20,832 nucleotides of DNA from Methanothrix sp. Lineage in GTDB: Archaea > Halobacteriota > Methanosarcinia > Methanotrichales > Methanotrichaceae. The stretch lies in the NCBI GenBank assembly GCA_023229165.1, contig JALNZQ010000016.1, forward strand, positions 1 to 20,832, in the 5' to 3' direction. Both the position numbers and the translations under genes were made by a program. The notes under the pieces were generated by a model. That model searched no databases. It saw only the letters and a list, made by a program, of their open reading frames with translations, and was not told the origin of the DNA. Numbering within the stretch: position 1 is the first letter of the stretch; each line of letters begins with the position of its first letter. Shown piece by piece: positions 1 through 7,620 of this stretch.

Positions 1-342
1 TCAAAAAAACTCCAACTTATTTATGGATCACAACCAATATAATATTTATTCATAAAAAATTATTGATCGCACAGCATACTATTTCTCCTATTAGGTGGTC
101 TGGCGAGAAAGTACATTGAGACTTTGGAGGTGGTGCATTTGGCGATAATCGTTCGCGATGAAGCCTTTCTCGCCAAAGGGCTTTTTGACCATTCATGATA
201 TTTAGCCCTTTCGGGAAATACCTGAGATAAAAGACTAATGCATCTCATTTTCATAAGAGCAAGAACAATTCCTGTCAAATCTTCCATAGTCTTTAATACT
301 GATGAAGGCAGACGAAAAGACAAAAAAAGGCCCGGCGAGCAA
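1..342. other. Left-edge stretch with no convincing gene
   Basis: I see no supportable gene in this AT-rich stretch. The long minus-strand reading frame that crosses it runs antisense to the gene starting at 343 and has no recognisable domain. A short minus-strand frame near 65-196 (starting MNGQKALW) has no recognisable family. Bases 29-53 share two blocks with 13621-13642 (see findings). The promoter of the gene at 343 should lie here, but no clear TATA box stands out. Confidence 0.4.
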
Positions 343-792
343 ATGCCCAGCATCAAGTATACCAGGATAGAAATAACCCAAGAAGCATACATGGCTTTAG
401 AGGCAGAAGCCATTCTCCAAGGGAAGACCCTGAAGAAACTCGCGTCCGAAATGATATTGAAAGGGGCTTCTAAGAAGGCTCTAAATTTTGTCCAGGAATC
501 TACGGTTTCAATCGAATCCAACTCGAATTTTAGCAGAGATAATCTATCAAGAGTGATAAACGAGATCGGCACAACAAAGATAAACATCGATGAGGGCGTT
601 ATGGAGAACGTCCAAAAGAGTCTACATGATGAAGGATATCAAGGAGCAATGTTATATGTGGCTCAACATATGGCATCGATGCAAAGAGACGAGCTCTTTC
701 GGATATTGACAACCTGTCAGCTCAATAGAGTGCCTTCGGCGATGGCTGTGGATATCATTAAGAGTTTGAAGAGAATGCAGGGCGGCAAATAG
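343..792 (+). CDS. Small protein with ribbon-helix-helix-like N-terminus, function unknown
   Basis: A 149-residue soluble protein with no signal peptide or membrane segment. The first 45 residues (RIEITQEAYMALEAEA, then GKTLKKLASEMILKGAS) have the short strand plus two-helix pattern of ribbon-helix-helix DNA-binding proteins. The remaining 100 residues are helical and unrecognised. The frame is open from 238, but the ATG at 343 is preferred because the RHH-like part begins right after it and the upstream residues look random; only weak purine-rich sequence precedes it. It stands alone on the plus strand, convergent with the marker protein 12 gene, and no toxin gene adjoins it, so an antitoxin role is not supported. 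It could be a regulator. Family membership is an inference from pattern only. Confidence 0.55.
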   Translation: MPSIKYTRIEITQEAYMALEAEAILQGKTLKKLASEMILKGASKKALNFVQESTVSIESNSNFSRDNLSRVINEIGTTKINIDEGVMENVQKSLHDEGYQGAMLYVAQHMASMQRDELFRILTTCQLNRVPSAMAVDIIKSLKRMQGGK

Positions 793-894
793 GCAAAAAG
801 GATAATATGCTGTGATTTGACTTTTCGGCTCCGAGACGCCACTTATCTCATCGCTCATTCACAGGCTCCACAGGCACACCCTCTTCGAAAACGT

Positions 895-1830
895 TTATAT
901 TTCCACTTCCAGTCCCAGGATGCTCTTTGAGCCGTTGAATACATCCTTTGCGATCCAGGCGCAGCCCACTGCCGCAGCACATCTATCCAGGGGCCAAACC
1001 ACCCGGCCCAGGAGTTCGCATACGCGCGGGCTCAGCTTTGCGGCGGGGCTTCCCGCCAGGAATATATCGGGATTTGGCTCGCCCCAGTCGCGACAGAGGA
1101 CGAGAAGGGCATTGATCTCCATGGCCGCAAACAATGATAGGGATTCGAGGGCAACTCTCTCCTCCTCGGGCAGGCATTGCTCCAGATTTGCCCGCCCCAT
1201 CTTGGAGAGAATGCCGCCGCAATTGAACGCCTGGTTTGCCGTCATCTTCCCGGAGTCGACACCTCTTATGGCCTCGACATCCAGTGGCCCCTGCATCAGT
1301 CCGGGGGCGAAGATGGGCGCGTCAATGGCCCCGACGATCTTTCCCTGCAGCACGGCAAATGTTACGGTGTTGGAGCTGGCATCACATACAATGAAGCTAT
1401 TGCTTTTGCCCCTAAAAACGCCATAGGCCAGGCCCACCTTCTCCGGGCTCATGCCATGGGAGAAGACCTTCAGCCGGGGATCGATATCACTGGCGCGGTG
1501 AATGCCGGGCAGAAGAATTGCCGGCCAGCCCGAGGCTTTGATGGCCTCAAAAACCTTTGTGCCGCCGCCGACATGTTGCCCCGCCCCATCCAGCCGAACC
1601 AGGCCGCGATTGGGCGCATCCTGCAGCCTCACAATTCGGGTTAAGCCGTCTCCCATGGAGTAACTGAGGGCCACCAGGTCGACGATGTCGTGTCCCAAAT
1701 TCTGAGCAATCCGCTCGACAATATCTTCAGCAGAAAGATGGCTGGCCTCTTGCCTGGCAAGGTCCCAGCAGCGCCCCTCCGGAGTGGCAAATCTTATGGC
1801 GGTGGTTCCGTGGTCTACTCCTATAAACAT
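895..1830 (-). CDS. Methanogenesis marker protein 12 (UPF0285)
   Basis: A 311-residue protein recognised as the UPF0285 / methanogenesis marker 12 family, which is confined to methanogens and relatives and has no firmly assigned function. The N-terminus (MFIGVDHGTTAIRFATPEG) carries the phosphate-1 type loop of the ASKHA (actin / sugar kinase / Hsp70) ATPase fold, with Asp6 and the GTT of residues 8-10. A second loop-like segment, CDASSNTVTFAVLQG, lies near residues 150-165 and fits phosphate-2. An ATP-dependent activation or assembly role is plausible from the fold but not shown. It is the last gene of the minus-strand block and is separated by 113 bases from the acylphosphatase-like gene upstream. 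Length is as expected for the family, with no frameshift. Confidence 0.85.
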   Translation of the reverse strand: MFIGVDHGTTAIRFATPEGRCWDLARQEASHLSAEDIVERIAQNLGHDIVDLVALSYSMGDGLTRIVRLQDAPNRGLVRLDGAGQHVGGGTKVFEAIKASGWPAILLPGIHRASDIDPRLKVFSHGMSPEKVGLAYGVFRGKSNSFIVCDASSNTVTFAVLQGKIVGAIDAPIFAPGLMQGPLDVEAIRGVDSGKMTANQAFNCGGILSKMGRANLEQCLPEEERVALESLSLFAAMEINALLVLCRDWGEPNPDIFLAGSPAAKLSPRVCELLGRVVWPLDRCAAAVGCAWIAKDVFNGSKSILGLEVEI

Positions 1831-1943
1831 GAGATCAGCCCAATGCCTGGATTCCTGGCAGAGCTAGTATTTCTGCTAGGCCTTCATAAGCGTATCCGGC
1901 CCGCGAGATCAAGCCGAAGATAGAGAAAAATGAGTGAACAATA

Positions 1944-2480
1944 TCAATGCGGTCTGATTCCGATCTTGCTCTTTATCACTCGGATATCCTTTTCCATTCT
2001 GCTTAGCCGTTCTGTATTACTGTGATGTACCACGTCATCGCGCAGATCCCGGATCTCTGCGGTTGTTTCGTCTTGCTTATCCAGCATTTGATCAAGCTTG
2101 CCGATAGTCTGATCCTGCTTATCGAGCATCGAATCCATTTTATTATTCATACCTAAAAGAAGTGGAATTGCTTTATTCAACTGTGCTGAGGTATTTATTG
2201 CCGCATACGATTCCAGAAACATAACCGCTCCTGTGTACTCTTCGGTCTCGATGCGATCTACCTCTGCAAACTGGGGCTTGCTCGACCTTACCTGCCCTTC
2301 AAAGAAAGAAAGGCTCTCTTCATCTCCCTCTGCCAGGACTACGACCACAGAATTCTTTCCTTCGATGCGGTTGCCCGCATAAAATCCATGCAGGCCGGCA
2401 TTCATGGCAACATCAGTAAGCCACGGCCGATAGCCCACTCCATGCACTTTGCCGCCCGTAATTTTTATCTTTATCTTCAT
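1944..2480 (-). CDS. Acylphosphatase-like protein with C-terminal coiled coil
   Basis: A 178-residue protein. Residues 1-90 form an acylphosphatase-like domain with the signature GGKVHGVGYRPW. The two residues that do catalysis in acylphosphatases are both present: Arg18 (in YRP) and Asn37 (in AGNRIEGK). The C-terminal 75 residues are a predicted coiled coil and contain a 14-residue near-repeat, each copy starting MLDKQD (residues 118 and 132). True acylphosphatases end at about 90 residues, so this is a fusion of an acylphosphatase-like fold to an oligomerisation segment. Whether it hydrolyses acyl phosphates or only binds a ligand is unknown. It lies directly downstream of a second copy of the same domain (2537-2905), which suggests tandem duplication. 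Confidence 0.7.
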   Translation of the reverse strand: MKIKIKITGGKVHGVGYRPWLTDVAMNAGLHGFYAGNRIEGKNSVVVVLAEGDEESLSFFEGQVRSSKPQFAEVDRIETEEYTGAVMFLESYAAINTSAQLNKAIPLLLGMNNKMDSMLDKQDQTIGKLDQMLDKQDETTAEIRDLRDDVVHHSNTERLSRMEKDIRVIKSKIGIRPH

Positions 2481-2536
2481 GCTGAACTGGCTTATTTAGT
2501 TTGATGCATATATATCGATTTCCGTGGCTCTTTCCC

Positions 2537-2905
2537 TTACTCATTATCTAGCATAAAACCCATCTTCTCATTTATGCTCTCTAATGCATCTATACACCTG
2601 CAAAACTGAGAATTCATGCATAAAATGGATGTCCTCACAATAGACGGCACGCGCCCCTCGAAAGGCTCACTCCTGATGCCTGACACATCAGCATTCTTGG
2701 GCTTCCTGTCTCTCACAGCATCAATGAACGCCCCCAATTGAGCATCCTCCGCATCTGCTTTGGCGACTACTATCTGTTTGCCGTCTTCTTCGGAATTATG
2801 AACCGAGAACTTCGAGATGTCGAATTCATCGGCAAGAGCGATCAAAAAGGGCCGATATGCTACGCCGTGAACTTTGGGACCAGCAATTACTAATTTTTGT
2901 TTCAT
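2537..2905 (-). CDS. Acylphosphatase-like domain protein
   Basis: A 122-residue protein whose first 90 residues match an acylphosphatase-like domain (GPKVHGVAYRPF near the N-terminus). The catalytic pair is conserved: Arg18 and Asn37 (SVHNSEEDGK), at exactly the same positions as in the downstream paralogue at 1944-2480. The C-terminal 30 residues (from CMNSQFCRCIDALESI) are helical, a short counterpart of the coiled coil in the paralogue. It starts 18 bases after the cofD stop codon, so the pair is probably co-transcribed with cofD. Acylphosphatases cleave carboxyl-phosphate mixed anhydrides; a link to F420 synthesis is suggested only by position. Confidence 0.65.
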   Translation of the reverse strand: MKQKLVIAGPKVHGVAYRPFLIALADEFDISKFSVHNSEEDGKQIVVAKADAEDAQLGAFIDAVRDRKPKNADVSGIRSEPFEGRVPSIVRTSILCMNSQFCRCIDALESINEKMGFMLDNE

Positions 2906-2923
2906 AATCCGCTCTTGCTCGAT

Positions 2924-3817
2924 TCAGGTCGCAGAGATGAGTTCCAGCAATTCTTTCGCCACCTTGCCGCTCTCTCTTCTCGTTCTCATGAGCGTGCTCA
3001 TGCGCCGGCACTCTCCCAGATAGCTGCTCTTTTTGTCAACTAAGAAGAGATCCACCTTGCCAAGCATTGATCGCACGCCTTCATCATTGGGGGGAACATT
3101 CATGGCCGTCATGAATTTGGCAGCAGGGCCGCTCACCGGCTTATTCCCGATGAAAGGGCTCATCGCTACCACTTTTTTGTCTGCCAGCCGTTCGCGCACG
3201 CCCTGCAGGGCCAAAATGGGGCCGATGCTGGTGACAGGATTACTGGGACCGATGAGAATAGTGTCCTCCTTTTCCAGCAGATCCAGGAAAGCCTGGCTGG
3301 GAAGGGCGGCATCCAGACCCGCAAAAAAGAGGGATAAAACCTCCGGCTTTCCCCTACGACCTACCCAGAATTCCTGAAAGTGCATCATTCCTTCCGGGGT
3401 AGAAACGACCGTAGAAACAATGTCGTCCGTCATGGGAACGACCCGCTGCATAACCCCCAGCGATTCTGCCAGGGACTGCGATGCATGGCTGAGTTTTACG
3501 CCCTGGCGAAGCAACTCGGAGCGAAAGATATGAACGGCTCGATCCTTGTCCCCCACCTGTAGCTTCTCTTTGATACCCATCGCGATAAGAAAGTCATGGG
3601 TCAGGGTCTTGTCGCCCTTTATGCCCCACATTCTCTTCTCGTCGATCATATCGGCCAGGGTATAAAGCACAGAATCGACATCTGGTGATATGTAGTTCCC
3701 GGAGATCCAGAGGTCCTCAGCCGTGTTCACCACCACAGAAAGCTCCTCCGGCCTCAAAAGCTCCTTCAGGCCCATGAGAAGCTTGGGCGTGCCCGTACCA
3801 CCGCTTAAGACCAGCAT
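2924..3817 (-). CDS. cofD: 2-phospho-L-lactate transferase CofD (F420 biosynthesis)
   Basis: CofD joins the activated phospho-lactate (or phosphoenolpyruvate-derived) moiety of a guanylyl donor to the deazaflavin FO, giving F420-0 (or its dehydro form), the core of the hydride carrier F420. The 297-residue product has the family length. The N-terminal nucleotide-binding loop is visible (SGGTGTPKLLMGL, glycines from residue 6), followed by NTAED (31-35) and the metal-binding DVDS (46-49). GPSNPVTSIGPIL and SPFIGNKPVSGPA are further conserved stretches. It follows the ZPR1-like gene by 16 bases and precedes the acylphosphatase-like pair. cofG lies four genes upstream in the same block, so two F420 genes are close together. 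The start lies in a 14-base tandem duplication (separate entry). Confidence 0.95.
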   Translation of the reverse strand: MLVLSGGTGTPKLLMGLKELLRPEELSVVVNTAEDLWISGNYISPDVDSVLYTLADMIDEKRMWGIKGDKTLTHDFLIAMGIKEKLQVGDKDRAVHIFRSELLRQGVKLSHASQSLAESLGVMQRVVPMTDDIVSTVVSTPEGMMHFQEFWVGRRGKPEVLSLFFAGLDAALPSQAFLDLLEKEDTILIGPSNPVTSIGPILALQGVRERLADKKVVAMSPFIGNKPVSGPAAKFMTAMNVPPNDEGVRSMLGKVDLFLVDKKSSYLGECRRMSTLMRTRRESGKVAKELLELISAT

Positions 3818-3831
3818 CTAAAGACCAGCAT
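3804..3831 (-). repeat. 14-base tandem duplication over the cofD start codon
   Basis: Bases 3804-3817 and 3818-3831 are adjacent copies of a 14-base unit that match at 13 of 14 positions. Read on the minus strand each copy begins ATGCTGGTCTT. The proximal copy contains the real cofD start (ATG at 3815-3817). The distal copy supplies a second ATG (3829-3831) that opens an 8-codon reading frame, MLVFRCWS, ending at TAA inside cofD. The distal ATG lies just after the stop codon of the upstream ZPR1-like gene. This may be a recent slippage event with or without an effect on cofD translation. Confidence 0.8.
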
Positions 3832-3833
3832 TT

Positions 3834-4403
3834 TCAGACGTCCACGATAATCATGCCCGTTTTGAGATGGGCCGCATCTTCATCCGAGAGAGGTGATTTT
3901 ACGGCCTTTTCATAGTCAATTACGCTGTTGCCCAGGGGATCCTCGATAATGATGGTCAGAGGGAACCGGCCATTTCTGGCTAGGATGATCTTCTCCAAGA
4001 CCTCTTCGCCCTTCCGGGTAGCTTCCGGGCTTTCCGCCTCTCGCGCCGAGCGTGTGGCAAAGCCCACCACGCCCTCGATCCGTTCAAGGACGCCCTCTAC
4101 ATTGGATATGTAAGAATCCGATGCAAATCCAGGCTCGATGTCCACACCAAGCTCCGGGATGCGCAGGGTGCCGCTGGAAGAACGAATCACTCTTGCGTCC
4201 AGATCCTCAATGCTCGTCACCTGCAAGGTGAAGCGCACCGGCTCCTTTTGCGTTAAGAGAATGGTATCGTTGTGTCTATAGCCGCAGTCACAGACTCCGG
4301 CAATGACCATGGCCTCTCCGAAATGAGGTATGTCCACCGTCTCCCAGCAAAACTGCATCGGGACTGAGCATACGGGACAGGATGCAATTGTGGTTAGATT
4401 CAC
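3834..4403 (-). CDS. ZPR1-type zinc-finger protein
   Basis: A 189-residue protein of the archaeal ZPR1-related family. A four-cysteine zinc site is visible at the N-terminus: Cys9-Cys12 (SCPVC) and Cys38-Cys40 (CDCGYRHND), in the spacing seen in eukaryotic ZPR1 fingers. The rest contains the family's second half, including FTLQVTSIEDLDARVIRSSS, SVIDYEKAVKSPLS and a closing TGMIIVDV. Eukaryotic ZPR1 contacts translation elongation factor eEF1A; whether the archaeal form acts on aEF1A is an extrapolation. The start is a GTG that overlaps the sepF stop codon by four bases (GTGA), a strong sign of translational coupling. The gene lies between sepF and cofD in an evident operon. Confidence 0.85.
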   Translation of the reverse strand: MNLTTIASCPVCSVPMQFCWETVDIPHFGEAMVIAGVCDCGYRHNDTILLTQKEPVRFTLQVTSIEDLDARVIRSSSGTLRIPELGVDIEPGFASDSYISNVEGVLERIEGVVGFATRSAREAESPEATRKGEEVLEKIILARNGRFPLTIIIEDPLGNSVIDYEKAVKSPLSDEDAAHLKTGMIIVDV

Positions 4404-4765
4404 TCTTTGCTCCCGACCACCTTTTCACGGTCAATCTTTATGCCGCTGGGCACTAGAACTATGAGATCATCGCCAATTCCGGCTATATCTCCTGAGACGT
4501 CTTCAACTGCCTTTTTCAGTTCACCAATGGCCCTGTCTAAAGCAGCTTTATCCCGCTTCAGCCCGGCGATATCCACCAGGACGATATTGCCGGCATAAAT
4601 CTCCTGTTTGATCTCGGGCAGAACCTCGACCCGTCCCAGCTCCGCTACCCTTAAGACCATCTCCGGAGAGCCGCTCCCTTCCTCAAACTGACCCAGATCG
4701 ACCTCAGAGTAATCCTGCTCCTTAGACTTTCCTATGAGCTTGAGCTTTTCTAGAAATCCAGCCAT
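4400..4765 (-). CDS. sepF: Archaeal cell-division protein SepF
   Basis: SepF anchors FtsZ filaments to the membrane during division in archaea that use FtsZ. The 121-residue product begins with a short amphipathic stretch (MAGFLEKLKLIGKS) typical of the membrane-targeting helix, then an acidic linker, then a compact domain of about 80 residues from VLRVAELGRVEVLPEIKQEI to the DDLIVLVPSGIKI region that matches the SepF (DUF552) fold. The start is the ATG at 4763-4765, downstream of a good TATA-like element, so sepF is probably the first gene of a sepF, ZPR1-like, cofD unit. It overlaps the next gene by four bases. No ftsZ is visible in the window. Confidence 0.9.
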   Translation of the reverse strand: MAGFLEKLKLIGKSKEQDYSEVDLGQFEEGSGSPEMVLRVAELGRVEVLPEIKQEIYAGNIVLVDIAGLKRDKAALDRAIGELKKAVEDVSGDIAGIGDDLIVLVPSGIKIDREKVVGSKE

Positions 4766-4784
4766 CTAAAAACCCCGCTAAGGA

Positions 4785-4812
4785 AATGTGTATTATTATA
4801 TTTATATTTAAC
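4785..4812 (-). promoter_or_regulatory. Probable TATA promoter of the sepF operon
   Basis: On the minus strand this 28-base segment reads as an almost pure A/T tract (TTAAATATAAATATAATAAT core) between the 64-residue membrane protein gene and sepF. It is the longest TATA-like element among the gaps of this block. A start site about 25 bases downstream would give sepF a very short leader of roughly 5-20 bases. The position suggests that sepF can be transcribed independently of the cofG unit upstream. Confidence 0.55.
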
Positions 4813-4816
4813 GCAA

Positions 4817-5011
4817 TTACAGGTCCACGAGTTTTAATCCTACCAAGCCCATGGCCACCATGAAGAGCAGGACGATCAAAGCAAAGCTCGAAGATCTCAG
4901 CTCTGCGGGAAGGGCTATTTGCGCCCCCAAAATGAGGCCAACCATCAGAAATACGAGGCCAGTACTGAGGCCAATCTCAAGCCAATTCTTCTTCACAGTA
5001 GTACTGTCCAC
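4817..5011 (-). CDS. Small membrane protein with two transmembrane helices
   Basis: A 64-residue hydrophobic protein. Two membrane segments are visible: residues 13-33 (GLSTGLVFLMVGLILGAQIA) and about 41-61 (SFALIVLLFMVAMGLVGLKL), joined by a short loop LPAELRSS. The first 12 residues are charged (KKNW). The likely start is GTG, placed 5 bases after the cofG stop codon and preceded by an AAGGCGG-like purine run. I do not recognise a family. Its location between cofG and the membrane-anchored division protein SepF makes it a probable part of the same transcript or of the boundary between two units; a function cannot be given. Confidence 0.6.
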   Translation of the reverse strand: MDSTTVKKNWLEIGLSTGLVFLMVGLILGAQIALPAELRSSSFALIVLLFMVAMGLVGLKLVDL

Positions 5012-5016
5012 CCGCC

Positions 5017-6006
5017 TTAGAAGATATACTTTTTCGCCCGAAGACCGTCCTCGCCCGCCAAGAAATCCACCAACGATCGAGTTTCATGGCCATGCCAGCC
5101 CATAGCAATAAAGCGGGGATAGACGGGCAGCCTCTCTCTCAGGCTATAATCAGACAGGCACTTATGCAGCTCTTCTTCATCCGGCCAAGGCCTATCGGGA
5201 TTTATGCAGTCCACAGTGACCGCGCTAATTCCTCCCAGATCATTAGCGCCCGCGGCGATCAAAGGACGCGGGTCCACCAGGTTGGGAGGAACCTGAATGG
5301 CCACCTCCGGCGGAAGGATCGCGCGCGCCGCTTCTACCGTCCGGTAGATCTCCATTATCTCCGGGCGGGGGGCATTCTCCAGAGCCGTTCCGGGCTTTGG
5401 GTCCAGCGGCTGGATGATCACCTCCTGAATATGACCGAATGCTCTATGCAGATGAGCAATTTTGCTGAGCGCTTCCATCCGGTCCTGCATGCTCTCGCCT
5501 ATGCCAACCAATATGCCCGTAGTAAAGGGAATACGAAGTCTGCCGGCCATTGCCATGTACTGCAACCTTAAATCCGGCCTCTTTCCCGGCGACATTGCAT
5601 GCGCATCCAGCAGGGCAGTCGTCTCCAGCATCAGCCCCATCGAGGCGTTATACGGCTGCAAGCGCCGCAGATTTTCTTGCCCCAGCAGGCCGGCATTGGT
5701 ATGAGGCAGCAGTCCAAACTCAAGGGCAAGCTCGCATAGCTCCACCAAATAGTCCAATAGATCCGCGACGCCTGCATCGACCAGGATGCTCTCAAAGCCC
5801 GAGACGGCCCAGGGACTTTCACCCATAGTAAAAAGCGCCTCGCTACAGCCCCTGAGAGCGCCCTGTTCCAGCAGCCGCGTCGCCTCGGTTCTCGAAATCA
5901 AATGGGCGTCTTTTGGTTCCTTTCGAAAAGAGCAGTAGCCGCAGCGATTTCTGCAGAGGTCCGTCACTGGAAGAAAAATATTTTTGGAGTAGGTGAGAGT
6001 CTTCAT
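5017..6006 (-). CDS. cofG: 7,8-didemethyl-8-hydroxy-5-deazariboflavin synthase subunit CofG
   Basis: CofG is one of the two radical SAM halves of FO synthase, which with CofH builds the deazaflavin chromophore of coenzyme F420 from tyrosine and a ribityl-diaminouracil. The 329-residue product has the family length. The radical SAM cluster motif CX3CX2C is clear at Cys18, Cys22 and Cys25 (LCRNRCGYCSF), preceded by the NIFLPVTD strand. Later conserved stretches are TMGESPW, HTNAGLLG, TTGILVGIGES, IQPLDPKPGT and GANDLGGIS. No cofH is present in the window. The gene sits 16 bases after UPF0179 and 5 bases before the small membrane protein gene, in the same direction as cofD. Confidence 0.95.
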   Translation of the reverse strand: MKTLTYSKNIFLPVTDLCRNRCGYCSFRKEPKDAHLISRTEATRLLEQGALRGCSEALFTMGESPWAVSGFESILVDAGVADLLDYLVELCELALEFGLLPHTNAGLLGQENLRRLQPYNASMGLMLETTALLDAHAMSPGKRPDLRLQYMAMAGRLRIPFTTGILVGIGESMQDRMEALSKIAHLHRAFGHIQEVIIQPLDPKPGTALENAPRPEIMEIYRTVEAARAILPPEVAIQVPPNLVDPRPLIAAGANDLGGISAVTVDCINPDRPWPDEEELHKCLSDYSLRERLPVYPRFIAMGWHGHETRSLVDFLAGEDGLRAKKYIF

Positions 6007-6022
6007 ATTTAAGATTCTTTAT

Positions 6023-6472
6023 CTAGCGACGAAACTCCACCAGCTTCAAGACATTTCCAAGCGGGCAGTCCTCAGGAGCCTCGCCCACTATATCCACAAT
6101 AGTGCATCTTTCGCCATCCTTCAGTCCCGATGGGTGGCACATATCATACATGCTGCATTCGGGATCATCGCATTTCATGGCTTCAAAGACTATCTTGGAA
6201 CCGGGGAATGCTTTTCTGGCGTCAAATGCCGCGATTATGGGGCTCTCCGCCACCTCAACCGCCCGCACTCCAGCCTCGTGGATAGGGCAATCGTGAACCA
6301 GCTCCCCACGGGTCCCCAATATCCTGTAGCGCCGACTCGGCTCCAGGTTGATGCACGTGTTTCTAAGCTTACAGGTCTCGCATTCCGGTGTGGGGCCCAC
6401 GAAGGTGAACTCCAGGCCAATGCTGGCAAGTTTCGTTCCAATCAGCGTAATTTGTGTGGATGCCTCGGACAT
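6023..6472 (-). CDS. UPF0179 family cysteine-rich protein
   Basis: A 149-residue protein of the archaeal UPF0179 family; its function is not established. It is rich in cysteines arranged in pairs: Cys31-Cys34-Cys40 (ECETCKLRNTC), a Cys in HDCPIHEAG, a group in KCDDPECSMYDMC, and later CTIV and DCPLGN. This arrangement suggests one or two metal or iron-sulfur sites. A good ribosome binding site (AAAAGGAG, at about 6481-6488 on the minus strand) lies 8 bases before the ATG, which fixes the start. It lies between egsA and cofG with short gaps of 34 and 16 bases, so it is probably co-transcribed with them. Confidence 0.85.
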   Translation of the reverse strand: MSEASTQITLIGTKLASIGLEFTFVGPTPECETCKLRNTCINLEPSRRYRILGTRGELVHDCPIHEAGVRAVEVAESPIIAAFDARKAFPGSKIVFEAMKCDDPECSMYDMCHPSGLKDGERCTIVDIVGEAPEDCPLGNVLKLVEFRR

Positions 6473-6506
6473 AGTTCATTCTCCTTTTTTCATGATTATT
6501 ATTATT

Positions 6507-7556
6507 TCAGATTATTCCCGTCGCTTCAGCCGCTTTGGTCGCCGCCATTCTATTCAGGCCAAAATCCAGGATGGTATAGCGTTCCGGTCGAATCTCATGG
6601 GCACTGACCAGGGCAAAGATCACGCTATCTGCATCCAAACCCGCTTCTGCGGCGGAGGTGGGAGCACCAACCAGGGCCAGTGCCTCTTTTATCATCTTCC
6701 AGTCCCCGCCATGCAAATACATCATCATAATGGTGCCCAGACCGCAAAGCTCACCATGCAGAGCCCTTCCCGGAGCAATTCTGTTCATGGCATGAGCGAA
6801 CTTGTGCTCCGAGCCACTGGCGGGGCGGGATGATCCGGCTATGCTCATGGCCACACCGCTGGATATCAGAGCTTTGATTACTATCCGGGCCGATTCCTCC
6901 ACGCCCGGCCGAATATCTGCCGCAAGCTCAACGATCATGCGCGCCGTCATACCGGAGAGAGCAGAGGCATATTCACTGTACTCCTCATTTCGCAGGCGAT
7001 GGGCCAGCTGCCAGTCCAAGATAGCAGTGTAGTTGGAGATGATGTCGCCGCATCCAGCGGCCAGTAGCCTCGCCGGAGCCTGGGATATTATCTTGCTGTC
7101 GGCAACAATTGCCAGCGGAGATTGCGCTTTAATGGAAGTGGTCTCCCCGTTGACCGTCAAAGACGCCTGAGAGGAGCAGATGCCGTCATGCGATGCGGCC
7201 GTGGGCACAGACAGAAATGGCACGCAAAGCCCTAGAGACGACAGCTTGGCAATGTCTATAGACCTGCCGCCGCCGGCCCCGATAAGAAAGCCTGCCCCCA
7301 TCTCCCGCGCCAAACTCTCTGCGCGATCTACCTCTTCTAACTTGGAGGCGCTGCAAATGAGGGTCTCGGGCTCATAGCCGCGTTTCTCCAGGAGATCAAA
7401 GATGGCCTTTCCGATCACATCCTGGGTACGCGGACCGGTGATGATAAGAGCACGCCCTTTGAGTTGCAGGCTGGTGCAGATCTCGGGCAACTCCAGTATC
7501 ACGCCACTACCTACCGCTACGATGCGCGGAAGTTCCATCCACCTAGATCCGACCAT
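6507..7556 (-). CDS. egsA: sn-glycerol-1-phosphate dehydrogenase EgsA
   Basis: EgsA reduces dihydroxyacetone phosphate to sn-glycerol-1-phosphate with NAD(P)H and so sets the stereochemistry of archaeal membrane lipids. The 349-residue product has the family length. Visible motifs are the nucleotide-binding GAGGGRSIDIAK (about 93-104), PTAASHDGICS (118-128), and the zinc ligands Asp171 (GCGDIISNY), His251 (SEHKFAHAMN) and His267 (LHGELCGLG). The RWMELPR near the start is a family feature, which supports the ATG at 7556 over an internal Met at residue 7. It heads the egsA, UPF0179, cofG series. TATA-like stretches lie in the 64-base gap upstream. Confidence 0.95.
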   Translation of the reverse strand: MVGSRWMELPRIVAVGSGVILELPEICTSLQLKGRALIITGPRTQDVIGKAIFDLLEKRGYEPETLICSASKLEEVDRAESLAREMGAGFLIGAGGGRSIDIAKLSSLGLCVPFLSVPTAASHDGICSSQASLTVNGETTSIKAQSPLAIVADSKIISQAPARLLAAGCGDIISNYTAILDWQLAHRLRNEEYSEYASALSGMTARMIVELAADIRPGVEESARIVIKALISSGVAMSIAGSSRPASGSEHKFAHAMNRIAPGRALHGELCGLGTIMMMYLHGGDWKMIKEALALVGAPTSAAEAGLDADSVIFALVSAHEIRPERYTILDFGLNRMAATKAAEATGII

Positions 7557-7620
7557 ACCCTCTCACCAGCGAAAAACAGGCTAAGATATAAGTGGTCTAT
7601 AGCGATATAAAATCATATCC

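Noticed and set aside
60..587. A 175-codon minus-strand frame at the left end
   Set aside because: It overlaps the plus-strand gene at 343 antisense and shows no domain or good ribosome site.
343..792. Antitoxin of a toxin-antitoxin pair
   Set aside because: The N-terminus looks like a ribbon-helix-helix, but no small toxin gene adjoins it on either side within the window.
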